A DNA stretch of 64,000 bases from Paroedura picta (lineage: Eukaryota > Chordata > Lepidosauria > Squamata > Gekkonidae), in contig NC_135375.1 of assembly GCF_049243985.1 (NCBI RefSeq), forward strand, positions 84,178,674-84,242,673. Direction: 5' to 3'. Made by a program: the position numbers and the translations under genes. Below are positions 1 to 13,400 of this stretch, piece after piece. The notes under the pieces are model-generated. The model saw only the letters and a program-made list of their open reading frames with translations, was not told the origin of the DNA and made no database searches. Positions within the stretch are counted from its first letter, which is position 1. Every line of letters starts with the position of its first letter.

Positions 1-1144
1 ATCTCTGGGGAAATCAATCAATTTGTTTGCTCTCTGGGTAAAAAAAAATGCTTGTGTTGACTTTTTAATCAAAATACAAAGTTCAAAGGAAACTGTAAAA
101 AAGATTTCATGTTTCTCAACAGTAGGACCACTTCTTTGATAAGCCAAGAAGGAAATTGAGATTAAAGTTTGCACTATAGGCCATCCACAAAGGAGATGCA
201 CTCCACCAAATCTTGTTATCCACAGATGTTACATATTTAAATTATATTTATTTTAAAATTTTGTATCCTGCATATGCTCCAAATTTCTCAAGACTGGGTA
301 TATGCACATCAGGGCAAATAAGGTACATCAAACACAAGCAACCAACTCTGATGTTTGTAAATGGGGAAACAGAAATCTGCCTGATACACAGTAATACACA
401 GGCAATGTACAAAAAAAATAATATTAAAATATAATAATATTTATCAAAGATCTCTGTTAGATTTTAATGATATTTTTGTATATTCATGTCAAAGCTCATT
501 TACAACTGTTGGGCAAATTTTTCACTAAGCGTTTGTCAAGTTTTGCAAATGTTTTACCAACATTTCACAAGGGTCAAACCAGGTTTTGTCAGTTAAACGT
601 ACCAAGTAGGCATGTGCACCCCCAAATAAATTCGGACTGTTTCGTTTCGGAAGAACCCAATTTGGACAGTTAACGGGCCATCTGAATCAGCTGATTCGGA
701 TTCGACCATTAAAGTCAATGGTGCCATTGACTTTAATGGAATTTTCAGGTTTCCACCTTTCCTGTGGCCTGGGGGGGGAGATTTGAGTTAGAGACTCCAA
801 ACTTTTAGGGTAGCTTCAGGAGCCTTTTCTCTTACCCCTTCACATGTTTCAAAAAGATTGGACCATGGGGTCCAATTCTAGGGGCTCCCAAAGAGGGTGC
901 CCCCATCCTACCTCCATTATATTCAAAGATGAGAAAAAATAGACTATTCTGATATTGAATTCTCATCATATGACATAAAGGGCTATTCCTGGAGACCCAC
1001 TGAAATCTTAACACAGTCCACACAGAGCTCACTTGTGTTCCCCTGGAAAGGAGAGGATTCCTGACAAGGGGGAGGAATCTCACAGCACCACTAGGAGTCA
1101 AGGAATGCCAACCTCCAGAGGGGACATGGAGGCCCACCAAACAC

Positions 1145-1148
<4 letters not shown>

Positions 1149-1186
<38 letters not shown>
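1149..1186 (+). repeat. (AG)n microsatellite
   Basis: About 18 AG units in the middle of the long-inverted-repeat hAT-like element. Confidence 0.95.
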
Positions 1187-1188
<2 letters not shown>

Positions 1189-1474
1189 GGATGCCTGCTA
1201 CTGGCAAGTTTGGGAGGGCAGTGGCAGGCAGAGCAAATCCATCATGATGTCTGGCACGCAAAAAGGCAATCAATTCACCCCAGGCAAGCCTCAGAAAGCA
1301 AGGGGTGGTAGTGCCACGTGGGTATCTTCCTCTTAATCAGCAGAATCAGCACATGTACAAACCCAGTGGAAGAGCTCTGGGTGGCCTAAGTGCTGAATCC
1401 ATGTTTCCATCAAAGGTTCTCTCTTCCAGCCTCCCCACCACCAAAAAAGAACAGCTAAGAGAAAGACTAGCTGG

Positions 1475-1705
1475 TTTTTATACCCCACTTTTCACTACCC
1501 AAGGAAGTCTCAAAATGGCTTATAATTGCATTTTCTTCCTCTCCCCATAACAGGCACTCTGAGAGGCTGGTGGGGCTGAGAGAGCTCTGACAGAACCGCT
1601 CTGTGAGTACAGCTCTAACAGGAGTTAGACAAAGTCACCCAGCTAGCCACATATCAAACACTGGTGAGGAATCAAACACGGTGCTCAACGAAACAGAAAA
1701 CATCA
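1475..1705 (-). repeat. degraded MIR/LINE-like interspersed repeat
   Basis: TTTATACCCCACTTTTCACTACCC and the later GTCACCCAGCTAGCCACAT...GGAATCAAACACGG follow the reversed order of LINE-tail plus MIR-like core modules. Divergence is high. Confidence 0.35.
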
Positions 1706-1905
1706 GCCGCCATGAAGATAGAACCCAAAGCGGTTGCTCCATCCAGCCTTCATTGTATCCAGTAGAGTGAGAGTAGACTAGAGAGTCCAAATGTCTAGGA
1801 TACAATGGAGCATGATAGGGACCCCTACTTTGGGTGCCCCTAGAATTAGACCCCTTAGTCCAACCTTCTTGAAAGTTGGGGGGGATGTTTGGAGAAGAGG
1901 ATCAT

Positions 1906-3112
1906 AGAATCAAAGAGTTAGAAGGGACCTCCTGGGTCATCTAATACAACCCACCACACAATGCAGGACACTCACAATCGCTGTAACCTGCCATCACCTT
2001 GAACCTTCACAGAATCAGCCTCTCCATCAGATGGCTATCCAGAGGTTCTGTTTAAAAATTTCCAAAGATGGAGAACCCACCGCCTCCCAAGGAAGCCTGT
2101 TCCACTGAGAAGCTGCTCTGTCAGGAACTTCTTCTGGATGTTTAGACAAAATTTCTTTTGAACTAATTTCATCCCATTGGTTCTGGTTTGTCCCTCTGGG
2201 GCAAGAGAGAACTCTGCTCCATCCTGTATATGGCAGTCTTTTAAATACTTGAAGATGATTATCAGATCCCTCTCAGTCGTCTCCTCTCAAGGCTAAACAG
2301 ACCAAACTCCCCTAACCTTTCCTCATACGTCTTGGTCTCCAAACCCCTCACCATCTTTGTTGCCCTCCTCTGGACATGCTCCACTTTGTCTACATCCCTC
2401 TTCAACTGTGGTGCCCAAAACTCCAAGTAAGGCCAAACCAGAGCACAATAAAGTGATACCATCACCTCCCGTGATCTGGACACAACACTCTGTTTGAGAC
2501 AGCCCAAAATACCATTTTTCTTTTAAGCCACCGAGTCACACCATTGACTCATGTTCAATCTATGGTCCACTAAGACTCCTAGATCCTTTTTGCACATACT
2601 ACTGCCATAACAAGTATCCCCCATCCTATACTGGTGTATTTGGTTTTTCCTATCTAAATGCAAAACTTTACATTTCCCCCATTTAATTTCATTTTAAGAG
2701 CCTCATGGCACAGAATGTTAAGGCAGCAGTCATGCAGTCTGAAAGCTCTGCCCATGAGGCTGGGTGTTCGATCCCAGCAGCCAGCTCAAGGTTGACTCAG
2801 CCTTCCATCCTTCTGAGGTCGGTAAAATTAGTACCCAGCTTGCTGGGGGGTAAATGGTAATGACTGGGGAAGGCACTGGCAAACCACCCCATATTGAGTC
2901 TGCCATGAAAACGCTGGAGGGTGTCACCCCAAGGGTCAGACATGACCCAGTGCTTGCACCTGGGATACCTTTACCTTTAATTTCATTTTATTCAGTTTAG
3001 CCCAGTTCTTGAGCCTATCAAGATCATCCTGATTCTGTCTTCTGTTGTGTTTGCTTCCCCTCCCAGTTTAGTATCGTCTGCAAATTTAATAGGTAATCCC
3101 TCATCCCTTTCA
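1906..3112 (-). mobile_element. CR1-type LINE fragment (5'-truncated), itself split by a SINE
   Basis: The left end, ATAGAATCAAAGAGTTAGAAGG, reads on the minus strand as the CR1 3' terminus. The rest includes the classic CR1 3' region (TGGAACAGGCTTCCT on the minus strand near 2095). The short repeat AGGATCA flanks it at about 1899 and 3113. The Sauria SINE at 2697-2975 interrupts it. Confidence 0.85.
2697..2975 (+). mobile_element. Sauria SINE (tRNA head, BovB-type tail)
   Basis: The tRNA-derived head includes a B-box-like GTTCGATCCCAGC. The body is AGGTCGGTAAAATTAGTACCC, and the tail region GGGTCAGACATGAC resembles the BovB 3' end and is followed by TACCTTTACCTTT repeats. Identical 15-bp target duplications lie at 2682-2696 and 2976-2990. 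It inserted into the CR1 above. Confidence 0.92.
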
Positions 3113-3529
3113 GGATCAGCTACCCTGAAGGTTTGGAGTCTCTAACTCAAACTACCCCCCCCCCCCACAAGGCTCAGAAAAGTCAGAAATGGGACAATTC
3201 CTATGTATTTTAATGGTGCCATTGACTTACTGGCCAAATTGCTTCGGAGACCTCTGAATCACAATTTGGACGATTTGGACAGCTGTGATTCCGCCATACA
3301 AATCTATGGTATTTTCTGCATCAGACCATATTCAGACGATCTGTGTCCAAAGCAGCCATGATTTGGACATTTTTTGGCCGAAGCGGTCCAAAGTGCACAT
3401 GCCTAGTACCAAGGTTTACAGGGGGTTGGCAAAGTTTCTTGGAATTTCCGGACCAGCAATCTGACCACTTCCAGTGCAAAACAAAATCTTCTTATGGTTA
3501 ATATTAAGCTCTTTATTACAAATACTTAC

Positions 3530-6500
3530 TGACTAATTGATTCAATAGCGGTCTTCTCTTCACTAACATGGACTTCTTCATCACTGTCAGAATCAGCCCC
3601 ATGCTCACCTTGAAAGAAAACATTGCAGTGAGTTGCAACATCTTGGGAGCATTTCCCCTGTTTTGCTACTACTGTATCTAAAGTAAAAGACTGTTATGGA
3701 TAGCGAGTGAAAGCACACAGTATGACTGCTTGGGAGGAGAAAAATGTTTGGAACTGGAAAGTCATCAGTGAAGGAGACATCAGCCTGAGTTTTCAGTTGG
3801 CCGACATGAAGAAACTTTAGCAAGTTCCAAAGGTATGTTGCTTCTTTGCAGGTAGTATATGCTACTTTATAGACTAGTGTGTGCTTGCTTTCCCATGCTC
3901 AACTAATATTTTCATAGGTTATCAGACATTACACACATCCAGTTACATATGTTTACAAAACAGATATTCTTGTAATAGGCTGTTGTTGGAAGATTTTATT
4001 GCCTGGAGCAGTGGGAAGAGAGAAACAATGCAACATAGCTAAATAGGCTCTAGCAAATTGTTCCTGTAATGCTCAACCTAGCAGTTTTAGAGTATCTACA
4101 TGTTAAATTGTTATACTAGTTCTGTACAGAAATTCTAAACAGGTCTGTGCAAAGTCCTATTTTACTTAATTAGGCTACTCCTCTTCAAGTTGATTGCAAA
4201 GTTTCCCACTTTCTTTAACCTCCGGCTACCCCACCACTCAATTGTGCTCTATGCCTGAAATTCCCTCCCAAAACACTGAAGTTGTACCTTCTCTCTAATC
4301 TCTCCTTCTTCAGAGCTCTACTTAAAACCCACCATTTCCAATAAGCTTTGGGCCCTTAGTCCTCCTGTCCAATTGAATGAAGCCAATTAATAGCCTGGCC
4401 TCTTTTTTTCCTCTACTTCCTCTAGTTTCCCCCTTACTGTCAAAATTTAGTATGTAAACTTGTATTTTTTCTTTTGCTCTTATCACTATAAACCATACAT
4501 TGATTGTGCTATTTACATAAAGAAATGGACGATGGAGATCACAGCCTTAGTGTGTTGACAAAATGTGCTTTTCTTAAGCTAAACATTGGCAGGGAACAGA
4601 TAGATATTACTACCCCAGTATGGCACAAATAAATCTAATATATTATGGAGCCAAAAACTGACCAATGCTAGTGACTAATGATAAAGGCAAATGGTTTGGG
4701 TTCAAGCTTGAACAGAAGGAAGACATCTGTGGGAACAGATCTTCTGAAACTTCCTACTACCCTAGCAGGTGGCTGCATCCCATCTCCTGGAAAACAACTA
4801 CTAGAGTTGGAAACTTTCAATTACAATATGAGAGGCTGAAACAGACTTTCTCAAGCAGGGTTTCATGAAACCCTGGGATTTCTTGACATCCGAAAAAGGA
4901 TTTCTTGAAGGAGTGGGAGTTAATTTTATATATATTCAATGTGTTAAACATTTATCAGATTATATGACCAAATATGGTCATGTTGCCCTACCCCCCTCCC
5001 CAAATGTTCAATGATGGGCTTGGAGGGGGTAGGAAGGGGAGGAGCCCCAGGTAGGCATGTACACAGCTATGCTTCCCAACCATATTCTACATGATTTCTG
5101 GTGTTTCTCGAAGCCTGAAGAATGTTTCAGGGGGTTCTCAATGGTTATAAAAAGTTGAGAAAGGTTGAGTTAAAGCTAGGACAGGTATCAGGCAAAATGG
5201 CCCCTCTCATGCCAACAAAGAAAACTTTATGCAAGAAAAACTGATTTCATCTTTTTTTGCTATTCTTAGACCAGTATCATGCCATAGTTTCAGATTAAAA
5301 TACCAATTTAAATGTATCACTGAATTAAATAATAATACATACCTTCAAGAATTTTCAATAATTTCTTCTCAGACATGAGTTCCAGCTGTTCCAGACAAAG
5401 CCTTTTGATTTCTTCTATGGAACAATTCTAGATGAAGTGAACAAAAAAAAAAAAAAAGATTTTACACAACATTTTAGAAAAGAGTTTGGACAAGTCAAGC
5501 AATGTTGCCAAAAGGTAAGAAGCTTAAAACCTGAAGTATTTATAATTGCAATAAAGAATAGATTCAGGTGTGTAGCCATGTTGATTTGAAGCAGCAGAAC
5601 AACATTTGATTCCAGTGGTACTTTTAAGACCAGCAAAGTTTTATTCAAGATATAAACTTTTGTGAATAAACAAATTTCTTCAGATTTTTGTTGATCTTAA
5701 AAGTGCTACTGGGCTCAAACTTTGTTCTACAATCAACGTTTTTTTAAAAAATTAGGTAACTGAAATATATGCAAGCTCCTCTTACACAGGGTCTCTGATC
5801 TGTTAAAGCATGTGGGCACTTTTGAAATTTTGACAAAGGATGGTGGGCCCAAACACAAAATGGCTGTCACAGGATGTAGATCCTAACACAAAATGTCAGT
5901 GACTAAAGTGAAGTTATGCATAACTTTCACAGTAACACCTCACCATTTCAGGAAGAAGCCTTGTTTAATGGGATACATTTTTAAAGGAGCATATTGTTTA
6001 TGACAAAATATTTTAATATACAAAGCTTATCATTATCACACAGAGAAAACCCTTGTGCTGTGGTAGCACCTGCTGCCAAAACAACATTTTAAAAAAGCTG
6101 CACAGCCAATCACAAATCCTGTCCACTTTCTAAAATACTTGGCAAGCACCAGGAAAGGTATTGGGAGGCACAATGGCATGCTGGGGACCCTGTTTTAAAT
6201 GTTAATAGCATTTCTATCTGAATCCTGACAATCCAATACAGACTATTCAAACTTCTGTTTTTATTAATTACACTCAAGAAAACAGACTATAACTTTATGG
6301 ATAAGATCAGTCCTCCTGCTGTGGAATGTCTAGCACCTAAAGTTTTAATACCATCTTGTCTTTGCAATGAAATGATTTTGAAGTCACTTTGATCATACGA
6401 AGAGTGCTTGTGAACCTTGATGCTAACTTGTATGAATTAAGCAATTGTTCATTTCTGAAAGCTTCAGGCAAAATGGGTACAGATGTAACACTGCAGCCAA

Positions 6501-9500
6501 ATTCCCAATTAAACTTTGGTTAAATAACAATGTGCTCAAACCCTAATTGTAGCTTCCCTCTCCTTTCCATTGTGAAGTGCAGTGAAACCATGGTGGTTTA
6601 AGACTAGTTCCACTGTCTGAGAGGTATGAAAACAAGCATGCTGATTAACCAGAAATTTGCTGTCCCCCACTGACTGGGATCCCTAAACCAGGGTAGGTGA
6701 GGATCTCGCTTAGCAGAAGGAGTGAGGAGAATGGAATAGGGAGGAAACAGGAATGCATGCACACACAAGCTGAGTCCATGAACATTTTTGTTTCACTATG
6801 GTTAATCTGATGTCTGAATGCAAGCACCGATTCCCTGCAGATTGCAATCCACAGAAATCCTTCCCTCTTCTTGAATAAAATCCACCCTTAACAACAATCA
6901 AGCCAAATGACACTAGTTATGATTACACCTAGTCAGGATTTCCCTTACTCCAATATCTGAAATCAATTCAAAATTACTATTTCAGACTCTAGTATATTAA
7001 AACCTCTGTTGTCAGAAAAGAAGGAACAAGAAACTCTACAATGATTCCGGTGTTTTCAGCTGCACAGATGTAGGCATGCTCATGAAAATGTATGGAGGCT
7101 AGGAGACCCATCTGCAAAGTTACTTTGTGGCATCTACAGCGGAGGTGGAGCTCTGGATGCTTTAGGATGCTTTGGACTGATCCTGCGTTGAGTAGGGGGT
7201 TGGACTAGATGGCCTGTATGGCCCCTTCCAACTCTATGATTCTGTGATTCTGAGACTCTATGAAGACTCTGTAGCTTTGGGAAGAGATGCAATAAAGACA
7301 GAGCAGTTAAAGGAGAGAGGCTATCCCCACTCCAGGTTAAAACATTTATTAACTCCAGGCTGATATTTTATATTATAATCCGAATAATAGTGTCTTTCTT
7401 TGAAAAATGTAATACTCTGACAGAGTACAAAAAGTGTACTATATTGTTTGTTTATTTTAAATTTCCTGCTAGTCCCCCACTGTCAAGAGTTGCTATATTT
7501 CCTAACAAGTAGATCGGAAATCTCTTGGGAATACTGCTCTTTTTTAATTATAAATGACTTATTTATAAACTGCCAGGTTGCCACACTCATCTCTGATGGC
7601 GTTGGTATAACGTCCAATTAAAGAAAAATTTCAGCTTTCCCTGTGGAAATGCTATAATTATATACTACATTATTCCATATGCCATCGTAATTAATGTTAT
7701 TTACATTTCTAGCCTGCTCAGCGCCAAGGACTGTGCAAGAGGATTTCTTTTAAAAACATACACAGATAAAGAGTGTCTTTGTAGCAGTCTGATCTTGCTG
7801 AACTACTGATGAACCAGATCATAAATCCATAGGATGGGACACATTATACTGGGCTCCCTAGTGTTAATTGATAGGTTAATCAGTGAAAACCTTAGCTGAT
7901 TAACCAGCATGAAAACATTTTAACTGTTGGGGTTTGGCAAACCTATAGGTCACAGTAAATGAAAAATATGAAAGTTTTCTTCTTTTCTACACAGAGTAAC
8001 AGCTTTGGTGTAGTCTAGCATTTCCCAAATTTCTGATAGCTGAGGCACTGTTTCTGTGGAGTTAAACCTGAAGCCATGCATATATCCAGAAATGTTTCCT
8101 TTTAGAGTGAGGCACAGGAAAGTGTTTCTGCTTGAACAGGAGGGCTGGCCTCCCCACCCTGTTTAGACCTTTGAGCCACTGTTTCGGTTAGAACAAGGCA
8201 AGCCCAGAATAGCATTTTCATGCAGATGGCAGCTTCAGCAAGTAGGTTCTTAGACCCACAGGAGCTTTTAATTATTGCTTGTGGCAAGCAATTCTCTCGT
8301 CCCATGTTTGGGAATTACTGGTTTATTCAATGGAAAGCTATTTCCCCCCTCTTGTGAATATCAGTATATAGCAATTCTGCTGATATGCAAATTTAGAACC
8401 ATTTAAGAGGAAGACTATTAGCCAGCTAATAATGCTCTAATCAGCTGACAGTTCTCATATTGAACATTGTGGCATCAAAAGTCATTATAGTGAAAAAGGC
8501 ATAAAAGATGATACAGAAAAAGGTACAGGAGTGGCAATGTAGGTTGACCATTGAGTATGGCTGGAATGACCCAGATGTCTCATCACCTGAGGACACAGAA
8601 ACATGATGCTGATGCTAGAGTATTTCAAATATCCAATGAGGCCTGTGCATGGCTGGCTCCAAGAAAACTCATGCAGACATCTCAATACTTGATCTTTTGT
8701 AACTGAATCTAAACATATACTCATATGTATAACCATCACAAAATACTCAAATTAATGATTCCAACATGTAACAAAAAGTTCCCAATTTTCCATAGAGGAT
8801 CAATAGCTTTTGGAGTTTTCTTTGCCTTCTCTAAACCTAACCAAATAAATCAATTTGGTCACAACATATCCCTAAACTATTAAACCAACCGACAGAGTAC
8901 CTGGAAGAAGCTTCGGTTCTAGACCCATCCCAGTCAGGTTTCCGGCCTGGCCATGGGGTAGAGACAGCGCTAGTCGCCCTGACAGACGACCTCCGTCACC
9001 AATTGGACCGAGGTGGGTCGGCACTGCTGATATTACTGGACCTCTCAGCAGCATTCGACACAGTCGATCATGAGCTTCTAAGCTCACCGCCTCATCAATA
9101 CCGGAATACAAGGGACAGCCCTTCAATGGCTGATCTCCTTCCTCCGGGATCGTGGACGGAGGATTGCAATAGGAGAGAAAACATCAGACCACCAGCAACT
9201 TACTTGTGGAGTCCCACAAGTAACGGTCCTCTCTCCTATCCTATTCAACATCTTCATGCATCCTCTCACACAACTGGTACGGAAGTTTGGGCTGGCTTGA
9301 CATAAATAGGCAGATGACAACCAGCTCTTCCTCCTGATGGATGGCCGCCCTGACTCTCCCCCAGAAGCATTAGCCAGCTGCCTGGAAGCAGTGATGAGAT
9401 GGCTCAAGCAGAATCATCTGAAGCTCAATCCTTCAAAGACGGAGGTCCTGTGGCTGGGTAGGAAGGGCCCATGTGAAGAAGCGCGTCTGCCCACCCTGGA

Positions 9501-10390
9501 TGGTGTGCAGCTCTCTACGGCTCACTCCGCCAGGAATCTAGGCGTGATTCTGGACACTTCCCTCACAATGGAAGCCCAGATCACAAAGGTAGCGCAGCTG
9601 GCTTTCTACCATCTCCGCCAAGCCAAGCTACTAGCGCCCTACCTGGCCCCGGAATACCTAGCCACAGTGATCCATGCGACGGTCACCTCTAGACTGGACT
9701 TTTGTAACTCGCTCTACGCAGGCCTGCCCTTAGCCTTGACCCGGAAACTACAGCTGGTTCAAAATGCAGTGGCCAGGATCCTCACAGCAACACCGTGGAG
9801 GTCTCACATCCAGCCCATACTCCACCAACTGCAATGGTTGCCAGTTGAATTCCGGATCAGACTAAAGGTTCTGGAAATTACCTTCAAGGCCATACACGGT
9901 CAGGGCCCAGTGTACCTGAGGGATCGCCTCCCTGCCTATGCCCCCCAAAGAGCTCTGCACCGCCACCAACCAGCTAAGGATCGCCTGGTCTCGACCAGGG
10001 CCAGAGCATTCTCTGTTCTGGCCCCCACCTGGTGGAACGAGCTCCCGGAGGAGATCAGGGCCCTGACGGAGCTTAAACAGTTCCGCAGGGCCTGCAAAAA
10101 GGAGCTCTTCCGCCATGCATTTGGTTGAGACCAGATGTGATCAACAGCAATTGAAGGGGCCCTTCTTCCCCCTGCTCCCCCTCAGAATTCCACCAATCCT
10201 CTGGATCTATTTGTATTGTTGCACTGTTGAATTGTTTATATTGTTTACACTGTTATATTGTTATTTGGTTACAACTATTAGTATTATTATTGTAAGGTAT
10301 TCACTTGTTTATAGACTGTTTTATGTATTGTTCTTTGTTCCTATGTAAACCGCCCTGAGCCTTCGGGGAGGGCGGTATATAAATATTATT

Positions 10391-10449
<59 letters not shown>

Positions 10450-13400
10450 CACTTTCTGCCAAAGCAATAATTTTATATCGCTTGCTTTTTACTAGCACTG
10501 ATGAATTAAGTAGGCCAAAAGAATATATAATTTCACTTGTTTTGCATCCTTTATGTAATCCAGCGAAAAGACAACAGCTGCACTCCTCTATGAAGTTAGG
10601 CTGTTTAAATTTCTCTAACATAATGAGATTGAAGCAACCTTTCTTCATACAGAATTGCAGCCAATAGGAGATGTGTAGTCTTTTATATATGAAATACTTC
10701 TTCAATTCCAACTCAAATATAGTAACTATAGGAAGCATGAAAAGTTCTTTATGGCATCTTTCTGATTCCTAATCCCCAAAATAAACAAGCTGTAATGACA
10801 GGCTTTATTAAATTTCTTGTCATTTCCCTTAACTTTCATTATAAAAACACTAAGCTAAGCTAAAAATGCAAATGGTTTGCCTGTAATTTGACAATATAAG
10901 TTTAATTTCATAGGAATACCGATTTGGAAGGGGGAGGTTCATTTCATGATGGTGTTCTAGTAGCCTTCATTAATTTACATTATTAGCCAACATAGTGACT
11001 ATTTTTTAAAAGCAAAATTGCAGGTTATAAGCATTCGCAGACTAATAAATACCTGTAAAACATCAGGCAGCATTTTCTGCAATTTCTTCTCCCCTATGAT
11101 ACAAAAGCACTGCTGGAGCATTTCCTTCTTGTCTGTAATGTAGAAACTAACTGGCTTCAGTTGTACACTGAGGTCTAATCCACCTTCTTCTATGTCACTG
11201 GGCTCTTCTCCTGCCTCCTCCTTTTCTGAAATTTGTACAGTAGATTTTGTTTCCTAAAATATAAAGAGAGGAAAATATTTCTGTCATCAGCTGGAAGGAT
11301 ATGACTTTTACTGTCTATCTTAGCAATTAAGCTCGCAGAGTGGTAAGGCAGCCATCTGAAAGCTTTGCCCATAAGGCTGGGAGTTCAATCCCAGCAGCCG
11401 GCTCAAGGTTGACTCAGCCTTCCGAGGTCGGTAAAATGAGTACCCAGCTTGCTGGGGGGTAAACGGTCATGACTGGGGAAGGCACTGGCAAACCACCCCG
11501 TATTGAGTCTGCCATGAAAACGCTAGAGGGTGTCACCCCAAGGGTCAGACATGACTCGGTGCTTGCACAGGGGATACCTTTACCTTTTTAAAGAAATGAG
11601 GGAGCAACCTTAAGTAGGTCTACATAGAAGCAAGTCTCATGTTATTAAATGGATCTTACAGAAAAAGTGTCCTCAGAATTGCAGCATGGGTCAATTAAAC
11701 TACTTGTCTGCAGAAGGTAACAATTTGCTGTGTGATCTAAAATCATAGAGCTTCATAAACTGAACTGAAACAATAATGTATGTTGGTATTCTAACATGAT
11801 TCTTAACTCTGAATTCCACATGTCTGATTTGAAAGATCAGAAGGTCAACAATGATATTTACAAAGGAAAAGTGCAGAGAGAGTGGATATATTTAAACCGC
11901 CCGTGGCGCCGCGGGCGCCATGGACTAAATAAATGGTTAAGGGGTCTTGAGGTGGGATTTGTCCGTGATGAGGAAGGGTCCGGATTGGACCCTTCCTCAC
12001 GACAGACAATCGGAGGGACCAATCGGCAGGCGCGAAGCGCCTGCCGATTGGTCCCTCCGATTCCCAGCCCCAGCAACTGCGAGCCGCGCACAGCGCAGCT
12101 CGCAGTTGCTCCCGGCCTGACGCCGAAAGAACACCGCCGAAGCCAGCCACCGCCCATCAGACCGCCGCCGCTGGAACACTGACGCCGAAGAAAGACACCC
12201 ACCCACAGTAAGTGCCTAGCGCCCGCTGCATTTAGCTGCAGCGGGCTTGATTACTAGTAGAAAGATATAATTCTCTCTTCAAATACTAAAGGGTAGATGG
12301 ATGAAACTGATTGTTCAGGGCAATAACAAAAGCAGTATAAAATCCACAACATTTATACAATGCTTTAAAGTTTTCCAAGCATTTCTCAAAGGCTAACAGA
12401 TCAAGACATGCAATAAAACAAATGGCCAAAGGGTAAGTTGGTAGAACCTGATACCCTTATACTCACAGGACCATGTTGCGCCATACAGGGAACAGTTAAG
12501 ATCCTTACAACAAGGTCTGGCATGTATTCCTTACTGTAAGGAGGTAAGGATGGTGGCTGTCCACACCAGAGTCAATGGGGAAGTTTTCAACTCTCCTGAG
12601 CATTTGGAATAGATTTTAAACAACCTGGTGGTCAAAAGGTTATACATTGTATTTCAGAGCTATCTATGAGTATTGCTGGTTGTTCTGCTGTGTTAACACT
12701 ATAGCTTTAATTGTTCTATTCCATGTATGGCACACCCTGGATTCCAAAACTGAGAAAGCTAGATTGATTCAAGACAAATAAAAATAGATCAAATACATTG
12801 CTTACTTCTTCATAAACTTAGGGCAAAGCCTGTTGCACCCAGGATTACAACGGGCACTAGCATGTACACCTGCACTGTAGCAGACTCTAATCTCAAGAGT
12901 TGGGTTTGATTCCTGACTCCACCTCCATATGCAACAAGCTGGGTTTCCAATTTCCACTGGGAAGGTTTCCTGGAAACCTTCAGGAAGATGGAGAGAAACA
13001 CAGGATAAAAGAGAGAGAAGGAAAGGGACAAAGAAAGAGGGGAGGAGGGGAGGCATAAGTTCTCCAGAAGAAAACAGCTGCTTTGGAGGGGCACTGGCCT
13101 TCCTACTCCTACCCCTACAACAGTGACTATATAGGTCACCACTGTCCCCAGTTTCCCATCCAACCCCACATCTTCCAAAGGCTAGCCAGGCAGGCTGTGT
13201 AGGGGTGGGCTGCCAACTTCTCACCCCCATATCTTCCAAGGGCCAGGCCAGAAAGGCTGTGGGGGAGAGCTGCCACTTCTTCCACCCCATTTCCCAAAGG
13301 CTGGGCCAGACAGGGAAGGCTGCAGCGGGGCTGTCTTCTTCCTGTCCCTTCCTCCACATCTACCAAAGGCCAGACTGGGTGGGCAAAGCCATTGATCACT

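Larger units (their letters stand above)
607..3405. mobile_element. hAT-like element with about 300-bp inverted repeats, split by a CR1
   Basis: The ends are perfect 12-bp inverted repeats TAGGCATGTGCA / TGCACATGCCTA, flanked by 8-bp duplications GTACCAAG at 599-606 and 3406-3413, the size typical of hAT. The inverted repeats continue inward: 607-925 on the left matches, reversed, 3113-3405 plus 1780-1895 on the right. The right arm is interrupted by a later CR1. No transposase was seen, so it is non-autonomous. Confidence 0.85.

Noticed and set aside
2720-2790. tRNA genes at the heads of the Sauria SINEs (2.7, 11.3 and 36.0 kb)
   Set aside because: The cloverleaf is not complete and the sequence continues into a SINE body.
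1-3500. The last CAAP1 exons near the left edge
   Set aside because: No minus-strand text resembling the conserved C-terminal LELEMRARAIKALM was seen; the region from 607 to 3405 is mobile DNA.
9337-10128. A 263-codon frame as a host gene
   Set aside because: It is the C-terminal part of a LINE reverse transcriptase with the LINE 3' end and tail following.
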